Below are positions 11,031 to 20,721 of a stretch of DNA of 64,000 bases, piece by piece. The notes beneath the pieces were generated by a model. That model did not search any database and was not told the origin of the DNA. It saw only the letters and a program-made list of their open reading frames with translations. The stretch spans positions 51,380 through 115,379 of the forward strand of contig DAIDHB010000198.1 in assembly GCA_027452145.1 (NCBI GenBank). The letters run 5' to 3'. The DNA comes from Planctomycetales bacterium. GTDB taxonomy: Bacteria > Planctomycetota > Planctomycetia > Isosphaerales > Isosphaeraceae. The position numbers were made by a program, and so were the translations under genes. Within the stretch, counting starts at the first letter, position 1. Every line of letters begins with the position of its first letter.

Positions 11031-12299
11031 GGGCCCTGACTCTGAGCCGGTCACTCGCGAGCTGGGCATCGGCAACGGCGGCGACGCGGGCCGGTCGAGC
11101 GCCTGGCGCTGGCGAATCTGCCGGACGCGGCGGACGCGGCGGCGGACCTGCCGCGTCGCCGGGGCGTGGCGGAGGCGCGTCATCCGGCCGACGAGGAAGC
11201 TGTGCCCGCGCCAGCGGACCCGACGGTTCACGATGGCGTCGAACCAGACCCCCAGCAGCAGGATGTCCTTGGCCGGGCTGAACAGCAGGTGGCGGAGCCT
11301 GGGGAACGAGCCGCGAAGCCACCGGGTCTGGAAGGCATCGCGGAGCATGCCCAGGCCGACCAGCAGCGCCAGCCCACCCCAGGCGATCCCGACCTCGCCC
11401 GAGAACGCCCAGATCAGGCCGACGGCGGTGAGATTGGCGACGGGCTCGGCCAGAAAGGCCGGCAGCGCCATCCGCCGGCGGATCTTGTACCACCGCGAGT
11501 GGCGGTTGAGGAACCACTGGAAGCCCCGGCGAGCGTTGACGTTGTCGATCACATGATGGCTCAGCCGGATCGAGTATCCCGCCTGGCGCACCCGCACCCC
11601 GATCGCCTGGTCCTCGGCCAGGAGGTTGCGCACCGCCGCCAGGCCGCCGATCGCCTCGAGCGCGGCGACCGGCATCAGCATCGACTTGCCCACCACGCAG
11701 GTGATCCGCATCACGGCCGCGCCCGCCACGGCCGCCGCGATGAACCCGTTGAGCTGGAGGTTCTCCATCACCGCTCCGGCGTCCTCCTCGCCCACCCCGG
11801 CGAACAGGTTGCTCACCAGGCCCACGCCCGGCTCCGCCAGGTAGCACGCCGTCTCGCGCAGGTAACTCGGCCGCACCCGCACGTTCGAGTCGCTGATCAG
11901 GATCGTCTCGTGCTTGCGATGGTGCTCCATCGCCGCCAGGTTCTCGACCTTGGGATTCAGCCCGAACGCGGGCGTTCCCACGACCAGCAGGCTGTCCCGC
12001 TCGGGGAACTCGGCCTGGAGTTTCCGCACGACCTCGATGGCCGGATCGTTCGCATCGGCGACGCCGAAGATCAACTGATAAATCGGATAGTCGAGCTGAA
12101 AGAAGCTCCGCAGGTTCTCCTCGAGCCCCTCGTCCAGCCCCTTGAGCGGCTTGTAGATCGTCACCGGCGGGGTGTGGTCGGCCACCCCCTTGCGCCGGCG
12201 CGTCACCCACAGCAGGCAGCCCATCGACCAGACGGTCGACACGACCGCGACGACCGCCACGAGGCCCAGCACCAGACTCCCACCATCCACGGGTATCAT
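11013..12299 (-). CDS. GT21 ceramide glucosyltransferase-like enzyme (HpnI-like)
   Basis: A 428-residue membrane glycosyltransferase. A hydrophobic N-terminal anchor (about residues 8-30) is followed by a GT2-fold catalytic domain. The motifs of the ceramide glucosyltransferase/HpnI group are visible: VADANDP (D1), ISDSNVRV (D2), AEDQAIG (D3) and the R-x-x-R-W box in RHSRWYK. C-terminal hydrophobic segments follow. Family members glycosylate ceramide or, as HpnI, a hopanoid head group, so a membrane lipid substrate is likely but unproven. The last residues (GEPAT and the TGA) are encoded by the palindromic element at 10924-11030, giving the enzyme an Arg/Pro-rich tail. Confidence 0.85.
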   Translation of the reverse strand: MIPVDGGSLVLGLVAVVAVVSTVWSMGCLLWVTRRRKGVADHTPPVTIYKPLKGLDEGLEENLRSFFQLDYPIYQLIFGVADANDPAIEVVRKLQAEFPERDSLLVVGTPAFGLNPKVENLAAMEHHRKHETILISDSNVRVRPSYLRETACYLAEPGVGLVSNLFAGVGEEDAGAVMENLQLNGFIAAAVAGAAVMRITCVVGKSMLMPVAALEAIGGLAAVRNLLAEDQAIGVRVRQAGYSIRLSHHVIDNVNARRGFQWFLNRHSRWYKIRRRMALPAFLAEPVANLTAVGLIWAFSGEVGIAWGGLALLVGLGMLRDAFQTRWLRGSFPRLRHLLFSPAKDILLLGVWFDAIVNRRVRWRGHSFLVGRMTRLRHAPATRQVRRRVRRVRQIRQRQALDRPASPPLPMPSSRVTGSESGPGEPAT

Positions 12300-12434
12300 G
12301 CGGATTCTCCCGGCCCCGACCGAAGGCCGTGCCCTCGTCGACTAGGAGAGACGAAATCCCAGGCGACACAACGGCGAACCAACCGACAGGATGGCCCCCC
12401 CTCGCTCCCTGCGAAGGCGGCCCACTGACATCAT

Positions 12435-12893
12435 TCAACGATGCTCGGACCGCCACCGAAGCTCCATGGGCCCCTGGCAGCATGGGCAGATCTTGGGATA
12501 GCGCTCGGTGATGGCGCAGACGCTGCAAAAGTATTCGGGGGTCTGCCAGCTTCCTTCGTTCTCGACGCGGAAGCTCGAGACCTGGAGATAGGGGACGCCG
12601 GAGAACCGGCGGCCGCGGAGCTCGACGCGACGGTCGCGGAGCCTCTCGTCGAGGAACAGCGCCCGGCTTGCGTCGTCGCGAAATAGCGGCGTGATCGCCC
12701 GATCCTCGCCGAGCAGCACCGCCTCGCCCCGGGTGGTGTCGGGATCGGGCTTGACATCGACCCCCAGCTCCTTGATCGCCGCGGCCAGGGTGACGACCTT
12801 GCCGCGCAGCACCACCTCGGCCCCGCGGGTTGCCGGCGGGCCATCACCGAGCAACAGGATCAGTGCAGCCACCAGCCCCGGCGCGAAGCCCAT
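12435..12893 (-). CDS. Small secreted protein with C-terminal CxxC motifs
   Basis: A 152-residue protein with an N-terminal hydrophobic signal (GLVAALILLLG). The middle (VVLRGKVVTLAAAIKELGVD, then GEAVLLGEDRAITPLF) looks like a small beta-rich domain. Four cysteines close the protein as CSVC and CPCC, which could bind zinc or a metal cofactor. I do not recognise a named family. A sigma70-like promoter lies about 80 nt upstream at 12975-13003. It follows the PDZ protein gene on the same strand but is separated by 257 bp with hairpins, so it is probably transcribed on its own. Confidence 0.7.
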   Translation of the reverse strand: MGFAPGLVAALILLLGDGPPATRGAEVVLRGKVVTLAAAIKELGVDVKPDPDTTRGEAVLLGEDRAITPLFRDDASRALFLDERLRDRRVELRGRRFSGVPYLQVSSFRVENEGSWQTPEYFCSVCAITERYPKICPCCQGPMELRWRSEHR

Positions 12894-12974
12894 CAGCCAC
12901 CTGTCTCCGAGGAGTGTGATGATAAGGAAGGGCGATGGTCGGACGTAGAGGATGCCTCACATCGTGGACAAACA

Positions 12975-13003
12975 ATTGTATCGACTTTACCTCGCCGCTC
13001 CAA
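12975..13003 (-). promoter_or_regulatory. Sigma70-like promoter for the CxxC protein gene
   Basis: On the minus strand TTGGAG (12998-13003) and TACAAT (12975-12980) are separated by exactly 17 bp in a relatively AT-rich patch. The predicted start would give a leader of about 75 nt before the ATG at 12893. The -35 box overlaps a CAAGGGG-TTT-CCCCTTG hairpin (13001-13017). Confidence 0.5.
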
Positions 13004-13039
13004 GGGGTTTCCCCTTGCAATTTCGAAAGGACCTGTCTA

Positions 13040-13069
13040 GCCGACGGCCGGCTCGCGCCGGCCGTCGGC
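13040..13069. terminator. Perfect 12-bp hairpin between the PDZ and CxxC genes
   Basis: GCCGACGGCCGG (13040-13051), 6-nt loop, CCGGCCGTCGGC (13058-13069). It lies about 80 nt past the stop of the minus-strand PDZ gene. There is no U-tract, so it may be an mRNA-stabilising hairpin or a Rho-assisted terminator rather than a classical intrinsic terminator. Confidence 0.5.
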
Positions 13070-13150
13070 ATGGCAAGGAGCGCCTCCCGCCAATGAGCCG
13101 CAGGGGATCGTCGCGGTGACCGTCTTCCCTGACGACTGGCAACGGATTTC

Positions 13151-14053
13151 TCAGGGAATCATCGCGGTGACCGTGTGCTCCTGGTTGTCGGCCGCGGTCA
13201 GCACGATCAGCCTTAACTGGTTTGAGGGCGTGGCGTTGGCGATGATCCAGGCGAGGTTGCCGTGCTGCTCGGTGAGGTAGCCGTTGGCCGAGAGCAGCAC
13301 GTCGCCGGCCTTCAGGCCCGCGGCCTGGGCCGCCGTGCCGGGGTAGACGTTCATGATCTTCATGCCCTTCCGTCCGCTCGCCAGGGCGGTCGGCTCCTCG
13401 TCGACGCCCAGGATGCGAGGCTGGCCGGCCATGGCTGTGTTCGCGGTCCCGCCTCCGGGCGCGACGTAGGCCGAGCTGTAGGTCGTCAGCGGCAGCGCAC
13501 TGGTGTATCCGCCGGAATAGGCGGGGTAGCCATAGCCGTAGCCGCCGCTGTAGCCGTAGTACGGGTAGCCGCCATACCCATAGCCGTAGCCGGTGGAATA
13601 CGGGTAGCCCAGTCCCCCATAGTAGGGGTAGCCATAGCCGCCGTAGCCGCCGTAGCCCAGGCCGTAGCCGCCGTAGCCCAGGCCATAGCCGAGGCCGTAG
13701 CCGCCGAAGCCCAGGCCGTAAAGCCCCATGCCGAAGAAGCCGGGGTAGTAGCCGCCGTAGCCGAGTCCGCCGTAGCCGTAGCGTCCGTAGCCATAGCCGG
13801 GATGGTGGCCGTAGCCATAGCCCATGCCGCCCATGTGGCCATAGCCCATGCCGCCCATGTGGCCGTAGCCCATGCCGCCCATGTGGCCGCCGCCCATGCC
13901 GCCCATGTGACCGCCGCCCATCCCGCCGCCGTGTCCGCCGCCGCCGCCGCCGCCGTGGGCGGTCGCCGTCGAGGCGGTTCCGGCCCAGAGGATGGTGGCC
14001 AGGGCCATCGTTGCGAAGCCGAGCCGGCCGCCGCGCTGTAGCAAGGTACTCAT
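13151..14053 (-). CDS. Secreted Gly/Tyr/Met-rich protein with C-terminal PDZ domain
   Basis: A 300-residue protein. The signal peptide ends near residue 33. Residues about 34-190 are almost pure low complexity: poly-Gly/His, then GGGHMGGMG and GYGHMGGMGYGH units, then GYGG/GLGYGG repeats. A short linker leads to a PDZ-like domain (about 215-300) with IMNVYPGTAAQAAGLKAGDV, the usual peptide-binding core of bacterial PDZ domains. The start ATG has GAGGAG upstream; the in-frame extension to 14701 is rejected as an antisense shadow. The repeat part resembles extracellular structural or surface-binding proteins. No protease domain is present, so it is a PDZ adaptor rather than a DegP-type enzyme. 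Confidence 0.85.
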   Translation of the reverse strand: MSTLLQRGGRLGFATMALATILWAGTASTATAHGGGGGGGHGGGMGGGHMGGMGGGHMGGMGYGHMGGMGYGHMGGMGYGYGHHPGYGYGRYGYGGLGYGGYYPGFFGMGLYGLGFGGYGLGYGLGYGGYGLGYGGYGGYGYPYYGGLGYPYSTGYGYGYGGYPYYGYSGGYGYGYPAYSGGYTSALPLTTYSSAYVAPGGGTANTAMAGQPRILGVDEEPTALASGRKGMKIMNVYPGTAAQAAGLKAGDVLLSANGYLTEQHGNLAWIIANATPSNQLRLIVLTAADNQEHTVTAMIP

Positions 14054-14238
14054 GAATGGTCTCCTCACGAGGGGTCGCGACCGGGTTCGCCCCGGCGAGT
14101 TGGGCCGCTCGGGACCGCGTCCGGACGCATGGGTGCGCCGGCAAGCGGCGCACCCTCTACAATTCATTGTACGCGGCCCGAGCTCCGAGGAGGGCAGGAA
14201 CCCGGATCGGCCAGCCGGATTGCTCCCGCCCGGCCCGG

Positions 14239-15615
14239 TCAATTGCCGACCGGCAACCGGCGGCCTCCGCGGCCCGCGTCGGCGGGCGCCGGCAGCGCGA
14301 GGAGCACGCGCGACCCGGGCGTGAGCGGGATCAACTCGCCCGGCTGGGCGTCGGCGACGGGGAAAAGGGTCTTGATCAGGCCGTGGACGCTCGCCGTGCC
14401 CGCGGGCGCCGAGGCCAGCGGGCTGATCGGGCCGGCCAGGACGACATCGGGCGGGAACTCGGCACCCAGGGCGCCGGCCAGGTGGATCTCGCCGGTCGGC
14501 CGCACGTCGAAGGCCAGCCCGAGTGCGCGGAAGTCCAGCTCGGCGCGGGAGCGGTCGCGGGTGGCCACGCGCGGCGACAGGCGAAAGCTCATCTCCCGGG
14601 CCAGGGCGTCCAGCAGCGAGCCGCCGATCGCGCCCTGACCGGCGACCAGCTCGCCCCGCAGCCCGATCCAGCCCGGCCCCTGGCCCGGGCGCTGGCCCCA
14701 ACGCGCCGAGGCGATCGCCAGCCGCGCCCGGCCCGACAGCCGATGCCTGGGGAACCGGCGGCCGACCAGCCGCGTCAGCTCGATCTCATGCAGGCTGCCG
14801 GCGAACTGGATCTCCCAATCGTTCCGGCCGGCGCGGGCCAGCTTCAGCTCGCCGTCGACCGTGGCCTGCGGCCCGAGCCAGTCGTCCGCGTCGAAGAATG
14901 CGGCGAGCACCCGGGCGGGGACCGGCAGGCCCTCGACCGTCCGGAAAGCCAGCGAGGTCTCGGGCGTCGCCGGCCGTCGATCGTGGGCCAGGATCAGCTC
15001 GCAGTGCGTGCCGGCGGCCGACGCGAACCGCACGTCGCGGGCCGCTCCGGGGCCCGTCGCGGCGGCCGGCATCCGATAGGCCACTCGAACGGTCGTCCCC
15101 TCGAGCGCGGCCTGGACGCCGCCGGCCACCTCGCGCACGCTGAGCCGCAACCCCTCGCCGCCGAGGTCCACCTCGCAGGTCGGCGCCGTCACGTTGACCC
15201 GGTCGAACGCGGCTGGTCCGGGCGCCTGCAACCTCGCGGCGATTCCCTCGAGCGCCAGCGCCGGGCTGGCGGCGTGGAGCCGGGGATTCTCGAGGTGCAG
15301 GGTCAGCTCGCGGCCCGACCGCGAGACGCGGATCTCGTCGATCCGGGCGAGCTCGGCGAGTGCGCCGCCGCGGGGCTCGTCGTGGCGCAGGACGACGCCC
15401 CGATACACCGCCTCGCCCGGCCGGGGGTAGCGCACCGAATCCAGCGTGACGTGCAGCCCCAGCCGGTGGCCCAGCTCGACCTCGACGTCGCGCACGTGCC
15501 CCGGCCGGTTGATCCGCCAGGCAATCGCCCCGACCCAGGCCGTGGGAACGACCGTGAGTCCGAAGAGTACGAGCGTCGCCACGGCCTGCCGCGCCGGGCG
15601 GTTCACGGGGACCAT
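14239..15615 (-). CDS. Membrane-anchored protein, possibly AsmA/TamB-like
   Basis: A 458-residue protein with one N-terminal membrane segment (AVATLVLFGLTVVPTAWVGA) and a long, mostly beta-strand exported domain. The N-terminal pattern (membrane anchor, then HVTLDSVRYPRPGEAVYRGV and ELARIDEIRV) is reminiscent of AsmA/TamB-type lipid-transport proteins, but the match is weak and the length is short for TamB. The ATG at 15615 has the strong site GGGAGGCAAGG. The C-terminus ends in a disordered Gly/Arg-rich tail. Treat the AsmA link as a hypothesis. Confidence 0.6.
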   Translation of the reverse strand: MVPVNRPARQAVATLVLFGLTVVPTAWVGAIAWRINRPGHVRDVEVELGHRLGLHVTLDSVRYPRPGEAVYRGVVLRHDEPRGGALAELARIDEIRVSRSGRELTLHLENPRLHAASPALALEGIAARLQAPGPAAFDRVNVTAPTCEVDLGGEGLRLSVREVAGGVQAALEGTTVRVAYRMPAAATGPGAARDVRFASAAGTHCELILAHDRRPATPETSLAFRTVEGLPVPARVLAAFFDADDWLGPQATVDGELKLARAGRNDWEIQFAGSLHEIELTRLVGRRFPRHRLSGRARLAIASARWGQRPGQGPGWIGLRGELVAGQGAIGGSLLDALAREMSFRLSPRVATRDRSRAELDFRALGLAFDVRPTGEIHLAGALGAEFPPDVVLAGPISPLASAPAGTASVHGLIKTLFPVADAQPGELIPLTPGSRVLLALPAPADAGRGGRRLPVGN

Positions 15616-15752
15616 CCTTGCCTCCCGGATTGCCGAGTCCTCTGGCCTGCAACAGATCAGCCGGGGCGAATCCATCGACCCGCGGGGCAGGATAGACGAA
15701 ACGGCCGATCGGCTCAACCAGAATTCCGCGGGGCCGGCAGACGGCGGACGGT

Positions 15753-16607
15753 TCAGGACCCCGAACCGTTCCGACGAAGGGCTTCCTCCAGCTCGCGAAT
15801 TCGGGCCTCGGCCGCGGCCGCGCGGGCCTCGGCCTCGGCCGCACGGGCCTCGGCCCTGGCGTGCTCGGCCATCGCCTCCTCGAGCGCCCGGGTGACGGCC
15901 TGGTAGTCGCCGACCTCCTCGCCGGTCTCGCCGTCGTAGCAGGCCAGCCGGTCGCAGTCCATCTCCTCGTCGCGCATGACCCCCAGCCAGAGCCCGACGG
16001 CCTCGATCCAGATCCGGCCCCGGGCGTCGGGCTCGACGCGACGATAGCCGTCCGGCTCGCGGCGATAGGCGAACAATCGCAGCCGGCGGCGGCCCGGCCC
16101 GGCCTCGGTCGCGTCGGCGATCACGTACAGCGGCACCCCGGCGCGTTCGTACAGCTCGGGCTTGCGATCCAGGTCGTTATCGCGCGTCGAGGGCGAGGTC
16201 ACCTCGACGACCGGGCCGACCCGGGCGCGCTCGGCCGCCACGTCGAGCGTCGCCCAGTCCTTGCGGCGGGCGACGTCGAAGAACACGGCAATGTCCGGGC
16301 CCATCGGGCGGAGGCCCCGGACGCCCCAGTCGACGCGGCAATCGGCGACGGCGACCGCCCGTCGCACGCGAGCCAGCCGGGCGTTGAAGACGTTCTTGAG
16401 GTAGGCGATGTCGGTGGAGTGGAGGTCCGTCTGCACGATGTAATCCCCCTCCTCGGGGAACAGGACGTCCTCTTCAGTGAGCGGCACCTGCTCGATCGAC
16501 TCGCTGCCGTCCGGGTGGCGGATCGTGACGTACCGCCAGCCGAAGCGGAAGGGGTCGGCATCGTCGGCGGGCGGCGAGGCGGGCCGGGGCGTGGAGACGA
16601 TACTCAT
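15753..16607 (-). CDS. Uma2 family (PD-(D/E)XK) putative endonuclease with coiled-coil tail
   Basis: A 284-residue protein. The Uma2/DUF820 core shows VEVTSPSTRDNDLDRKPELY and AGVPLYVIAD, the usual nuclease-like motifs with acidic residues and lysine. An extra N-terminal segment mentions RYVTIRHPDGSE. The C-terminal 45 residues are a strong Ala/Glu/Arg coiled coil (EARAAEAEARAAAAEARIRE). Uma2 proteins are massively amplified in planctomycetes and cyanobacteria with no settled role. The ATG at 16607 has GGAGG upstream; an upstream in-frame GTG/ATG at 16658 is less likely. It is divergent from the VapBC module. Confidence 0.85.
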   Translation of the reverse strand: MSIVSTPRPASPPADDADPFRFGWRYVTIRHPDGSESIEQVPLTEEDVLFPEEGDYIVQTDLHSTDIAYLKNVFNARLARVRRAVAVADCRVDWGVRGLRPMGPDIAVFFDVARRKDWATLDVAAERARVGPVVEVTSPSTRDNDLDRKPELYERAGVPLYVIADATEAGPGRRRLRLFAYRREPDGYRRVEPDARGRIWIEAVGLWLGVMRDEEMDCDRLACYDGETGEEVGDYQAVTRALEEAMAEHARAEARAAEAEARAAAAEARIRELEEALRRNGSGS

Positions 16608-16901
16608 CGGAGGGACCTCCGGACCGCGGCGACCATCGGGGAACACGACGTCACCCACCGATTGTATCGGATTCGCGGGTATCCGTCAGGATCGATCGAC
16701 AGGCCCGCGGGTGCTGGCGAACACCGGCCGCGGGCGGGGGCAGGATGTTGGATATCTCGGGTGACATGGCCAATCCGACGCATTTTGCGTAGGCTGGAGC
16801 AGGCGTTGAAAACGAGGAGAGGGAGCCGACAAGGGGTCGCTTCCAGGCAGCGAGCTGTCCCGAGACATTCGTTCTTCACTGCCCAGTCCGGGAGGCCGGA
16901 G

Positions 16902-17222
16902 ATGGTCATTCACATCGAACTGGCACCGGCCGAGGAAGCGGCCCTGATCGCTCGCGCCCAACTCTGCGGCCGCGATCCCTCCGATCACGTCCACCAGCTC
17001 ATCAGGGATGACCTGGCTTCCGCCGATCAGGTCCGTGATGAGGCTGTCGCGAATCGCCGGAAGCCCACGCCCGAGGATTTGCTCGATCACGAGTTCATCG
17101 CCCAGTGCGCGAAAGTGGACAGCCGAGAGGTTCCGTCTGTGGACGAGGTGCGGAGGGCGCTCGCAAAGATCCCAGGGGCTCTGTCCGAGGAGATCATCGC
17201 GGACCGTGGGGACGCAGCGTGA
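16902..17222 (+). CDS. Probable VapB-type antitoxin
   Basis: A 106-residue protein encoded immediately upstream of a PIN toxin, with its TGA abutting the next ATG (TGAATG). The N-terminus (MVIHIELAPAEEAALIARAQ) resembles a short ribbon-helix-helix-type beginning, and the C-terminal half is acidic and flexible, as expected for a toxin-neutralising tail. No close named family is recognised, so the call rests on gene order and size. The antitoxin would bind its own promoter in the 294-bp divergent region shared with the Uma2 gene. Confidence 0.65.
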   Translation: MVIHIELAPAEEAALIARAQLCGRDPSDHVHQLIRDDLASADQVRDEAVANRRKPTPEDLLDHEFIAQCAKVDSREVPSVDEVRRALAKIPGALSEEIIADRGDAA

Positions 17223-17681
17223 ATGGCACGCTACTACTGGGATTCCAGCGCGTTGATCAAGTACTACCACGACGAGGTGGGCTCGCCGAGAGTTCAGCAG
17301 ATTCTGGGCGAGTCCAGCTCGGAGCACCTCATCGCCCGGATCACCGCGGTTGAATTACCCTCGGGGCTGGCCAGAAAAGTAAGGATGGGCGTGATCCAGT
17401 CCCAGGATTACGACCAGTTGGGGCTGAGGTTTCGTGCCGATGTCCAGCAAGGTTTGCTCCGCCCGCTCAGGATGCTGGATGACCACTTCGTGCGGGCCGG
17501 TCGCCTGATCGACGATCATGGGACGAGCCAGAGACTTCGCGCGATGGACGCGATTCAACTGGCCGTTGCCCTTCATTTCCACGCAGCGGCTTCCATCGAC
17601 CACTTCGTGTGCGCCGACCGGGATCTGTGCGCGGTTGCGACAAGCGAGGGTCTGGTGGTCATCGATCCCCGACAGCCCTGA
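17223..17681 (+). CDS. PIN-domain ribonuclease, VapC-type toxin
   Basis: A 152-residue PIN-domain protein. The acidic metal-binding residues of the family are present: Asp7 in WDSSAL, Glu44 in AVEL, Asp109 in AMDAIQLA and Asp132 in CADRDL. VapC toxins cleave tRNA or rRNA when freed from VapB. It starts directly after the antitoxin stop, so the two are translationally linked. The four intact acidic positions suggest an active enzyme. Confidence 0.88.
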   Translation: MARYYWDSSALIKYYHDEVGSPRVQQILGESSSEHLIARITAVELPSGLARKVRMGVIQSQDYDQLGLRFRADVQQGLLRPLRMLDDHFVRAGRLIDDHGTSQRLRAMDAIQLAVALHFHAAASIDHFVCADRDLCAVATSEGLVVIDPRQP

Positions 17682-17715
17682 TCATCAGGCGGTGCATTGC
17701 GCGGAATTGAGCCGA

Positions 17716-18876
17716 TCACCCCCGCCCCGCCGTGCCCCACTCGGCCAGGCGTCGGCGGTTGAGGTCGTGGAAGGCGTCGTGCGCGGTGCGAATCGCCTCG
17801 AGGCTGGTGCCGACGTACTTCTCGACCAGGGCCGAGGCGATCTCGAAGGCGACGACGTTCTCGACGATCACGCTCGCGGCCGGGACGGCGCAGACGTCCG
17901 AGCGCTCATAGGTCGCGGGCTGCGGCTGCTTGGTCGCCATGTTCACCGAGGGCCCGCGGGCCGCCAGCGTGCTGATCGGCTTCTTGGCGGCACGGACCAC
18001 GATCGGCTCGCCGTTCGACGTGCCTCCCTCGATCCCGCCGGCGTTGTTGGTCGGGCGGCGAAAGCCGAAGCGGCGGTCGTCCACCGGGTGATCATCCTCA
18101 TACCTGATCGGGTCCATCACCTGGGATCCCGGCCGGCGGGCCGCCTCGACGCCCAGGCCGATCTCGACGGCCTTGATCGCCTGGATGCTCATCACCGCGG
18201 CGGCGAGCCGGGCATCGAGCTTCCGGTCCCACTGCGCGTGGCTGCCCAGGCCGATCGGACAGCCGGTGACGACCGCTTCGACGATCCCGCCTAGGGTGTC
18301 GCCCGCCTCGCGCGCCGCGTCGATCGCTGCGACGATCGCGGGGTCGGCGTTGGGGTTCAGCGTGTAGACCGGGCTGGCGTCGCGGACGGACAGGTCGAAC
18401 GACAGCGGCGGCGCCTCGACCCCGCCCAGCTCGCGGACGTAGCCGAACACCGTGATCCCCAGCTCGGCCAGCAGCAGCCGGGCGAGCGCCCCGACCGCAA
18501 CGCGGAGCGCCGTCTCGCGGGCGCTGGCGCGCTCGAGCACCTGGCGGATGCCCGTCTGGTAGTTGATCGACCCGGCCAGGTCGATGTGCCCGCCGCGCGG
18601 CGAGGCGGGCTCGACCAGCCGCTCGAGCTTGGCGTCGTTGTTGATCAGCCGCAGCGTGATCGGCGCGCCCGTCGTGACCCCGTGGTACGTGCCCGAATCG
18701 ACGATGATCCGGTCGGTCTCGAGCTTCTGCCGCTTGCCCCGGCCGTAGCCTCCCTGTCGGCGCTCGAGTTCGCGGTTGATCGGCCCGGTGTCGAGCGTCA
18801 CCCCGGAGGGAAAGCCCTCGACGATCGCGGTCAGTGCCGGGCCGTGCGACTCGCCGGCGGTCAGGTAGCGGAGCAT
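17716..18876 (-). CDS. aroC: Chorismate synthase
   Basis: A 386-residue enzyme converting 5-enolpyruvylshikimate-3-phosphate to chorismate, the last shikimate-pathway step, using reduced FMN. Family signatures are clear: TAGESHGP at the start, RRQGGYGRG, ASARETALRVAVGA and the C-terminal GGIEGGTSNGEP with an RPTNNAGG loop. Length is normal for the family. It lies 39 bp downstream of purC on the same strand and is probably cotranscribed with it; the 3' end faces the VapC gene. Confidence 0.97.
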   Translation of the reverse strand: MLRYLTAGESHGPALTAIVEGFPSGVTLDTGPINRELERRQGGYGRGKRQKLETDRIIVDSGTYHGVTTGAPITLRLINNDAKLERLVEPASPRGGHIDLAGSINYQTGIRQVLERASARETALRVAVGALARLLLAELGITVFGYVRELGGVEAPPLSFDLSVRDASPVYTLNPNADPAIVAAIDAAREAGDTLGGIVEAVVTGCPIGLGSHAQWDRKLDARLAAAVMSIQAIKAVEIGLGVEAARRPGSQVMDPIRYEDDHPVDDRRFGFRRPTNNAGGIEGGTSNGEPIVVRAAKKPISTLAARGPSVNMATKQPQPATYERSDVCAVPAASVIVENVVAFEIASALVEKYVGTSLEAIRTAHDAFHDLNRRRLAEWGTAGRG

Positions 18877-18915
18877 GGCAGCTTCAATCCAATCCAGTCG
18901 ATTCGGTCGAGTCGT

Positions 18916-19809
<894 letters not shown>

Positions 19810-19840
19810 GGGCGGGTGACTTCTACTTGGAGTTTGTCCG

Positions 19841-20080
19841 GGAAGGGCTCCGAGCCCCCGTCAGGGGGCGATCGGACGTAGCCGGGGGGCGTCAGCCCCC
19901 CGGGGCAAGGCCGCCGCATCACCCACCGAAATCCTCGCGACGGATCCTCCCGGCCGCGACCCCGCATGGCGGGGTCGCGGCCGGGAGGGTGAAAGGATGG
20001 CGGGGAGATGAGGGTACGCCTGGCGGCCCGGAGGGCTGACGCCCCCCGGCTACGTCCTGGCGCCCACTTCGTGGGCTCCC
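19841..20080 (+). repeat. Composite palindromic element of about 240 bp, copy A
   Basis: A chain of GC-rich hairpins: GAGCCCCCGTCAGGGGGC, GCCGGGGGGCGTCAGCCCCC, CGACCCCGCATGGCGGGGTC and GCCCACTTCGTGGGC. The whole unit is nearly identical to the reverse complement of 27258-27497. It ends about 11 nt from the stop codon of the galactose-binding-like gene (20092). Confidence 0.85.
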
Positions 20081-20091
20081 AGAACGGACGC

Positions 20092-20721
20092 TTACTTCTT
20101 TTCCTCGATCTCGAGGTACGTGTCCGCCAGGAAGATCCAGTTGGTGGGGGCCGACGAGATCGGGCCGTTGATGCCGAAGATCGCGATCTGATAGACCTTG
20201 CCCGGCCGGGCGTCCTTGAGTTCGACGCGATTGGGGGCGTTGAACCCGGCGACGATCGGCCCGCCGGTCGAGCCCACCTTGCGCGGGAGCTTGCCGTCGA
20301 CCCAGACCTCGCCGTAGTCATCCACAGTGGAACGGAAATACACCTTCTTGCCGGCCGCCTCGGGCGGGATGGTGATCTTGATCCGGTACCAGGCGAAGCA
20401 GACGAGTCCCGTCGACCGGCCTTTCTTGATCGACTCGGGCGTGATCGATTCCCACCCGCTGTCGTCGTAATCGGCCGGGGCCACTTCCTCGCCGCGCGGG
20501 CGGATGTCGTAGGTTTTGTTCGGCTTGCCGCTGGGGCTTTTGGCCTCGACCTCGACGATCTTGACGTCGTGATACTTCCACTGGCCCTTGACCGCGTCGG
20601 CGCCGGCGCGGGTGCTCAGGTCGATCTTCTTCGTCTGGGCCTCGGCGGCCCTCGGCCCGAAGGCGGAGGCTAAGGCGGCGAGCAGCAGGGGGGCGAGACG
20701 GGACATCGGCATCGACCGCAT
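20092..20721 (-). CDS. Secreted galactose-binding-like (GH2 sugar-binding fold) domain protein
   Basis: A 209-residue protein with a cleavable signal peptide (LAPLLLAALASAFGPRAAEA). The mature part is a single jelly-roll domain like the sugar-binding domain of family 2 glycosidases: DDSGWESITPE, WYRIKITIPPEAAGKKVYFR and VWVDGKLPRKVG. No catalytic domain is attached. In planctomycetes such domains often accompany secreted carbohydrate-active proteins, but the neighbours here are not polysaccharide enzymes. The start ATG at 20721 has GAGAGGAG upstream; an upstream in-frame ATG at 20772 gives a non-signal-like N-terminus. Confidence 0.75.
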   Translation of the reverse strand: MRSMPMSRLAPLLLAALASAFGPRAAEAQTKKIDLSTRAGADAVKGQWKYHDVKIVEVEAKSPSGKPNKTYDIRPRGEEVAPADYDDSGWESITPESIKKGRSTGLVCFAWYRIKITIPPEAAGKKVYFRSTVDDYGEVWVDGKLPRKVGSTGGPIVAGFNAPNRVELKDARPGKVYQIAIFGINGPISSAPTNWIFLADTYLEIEEKK

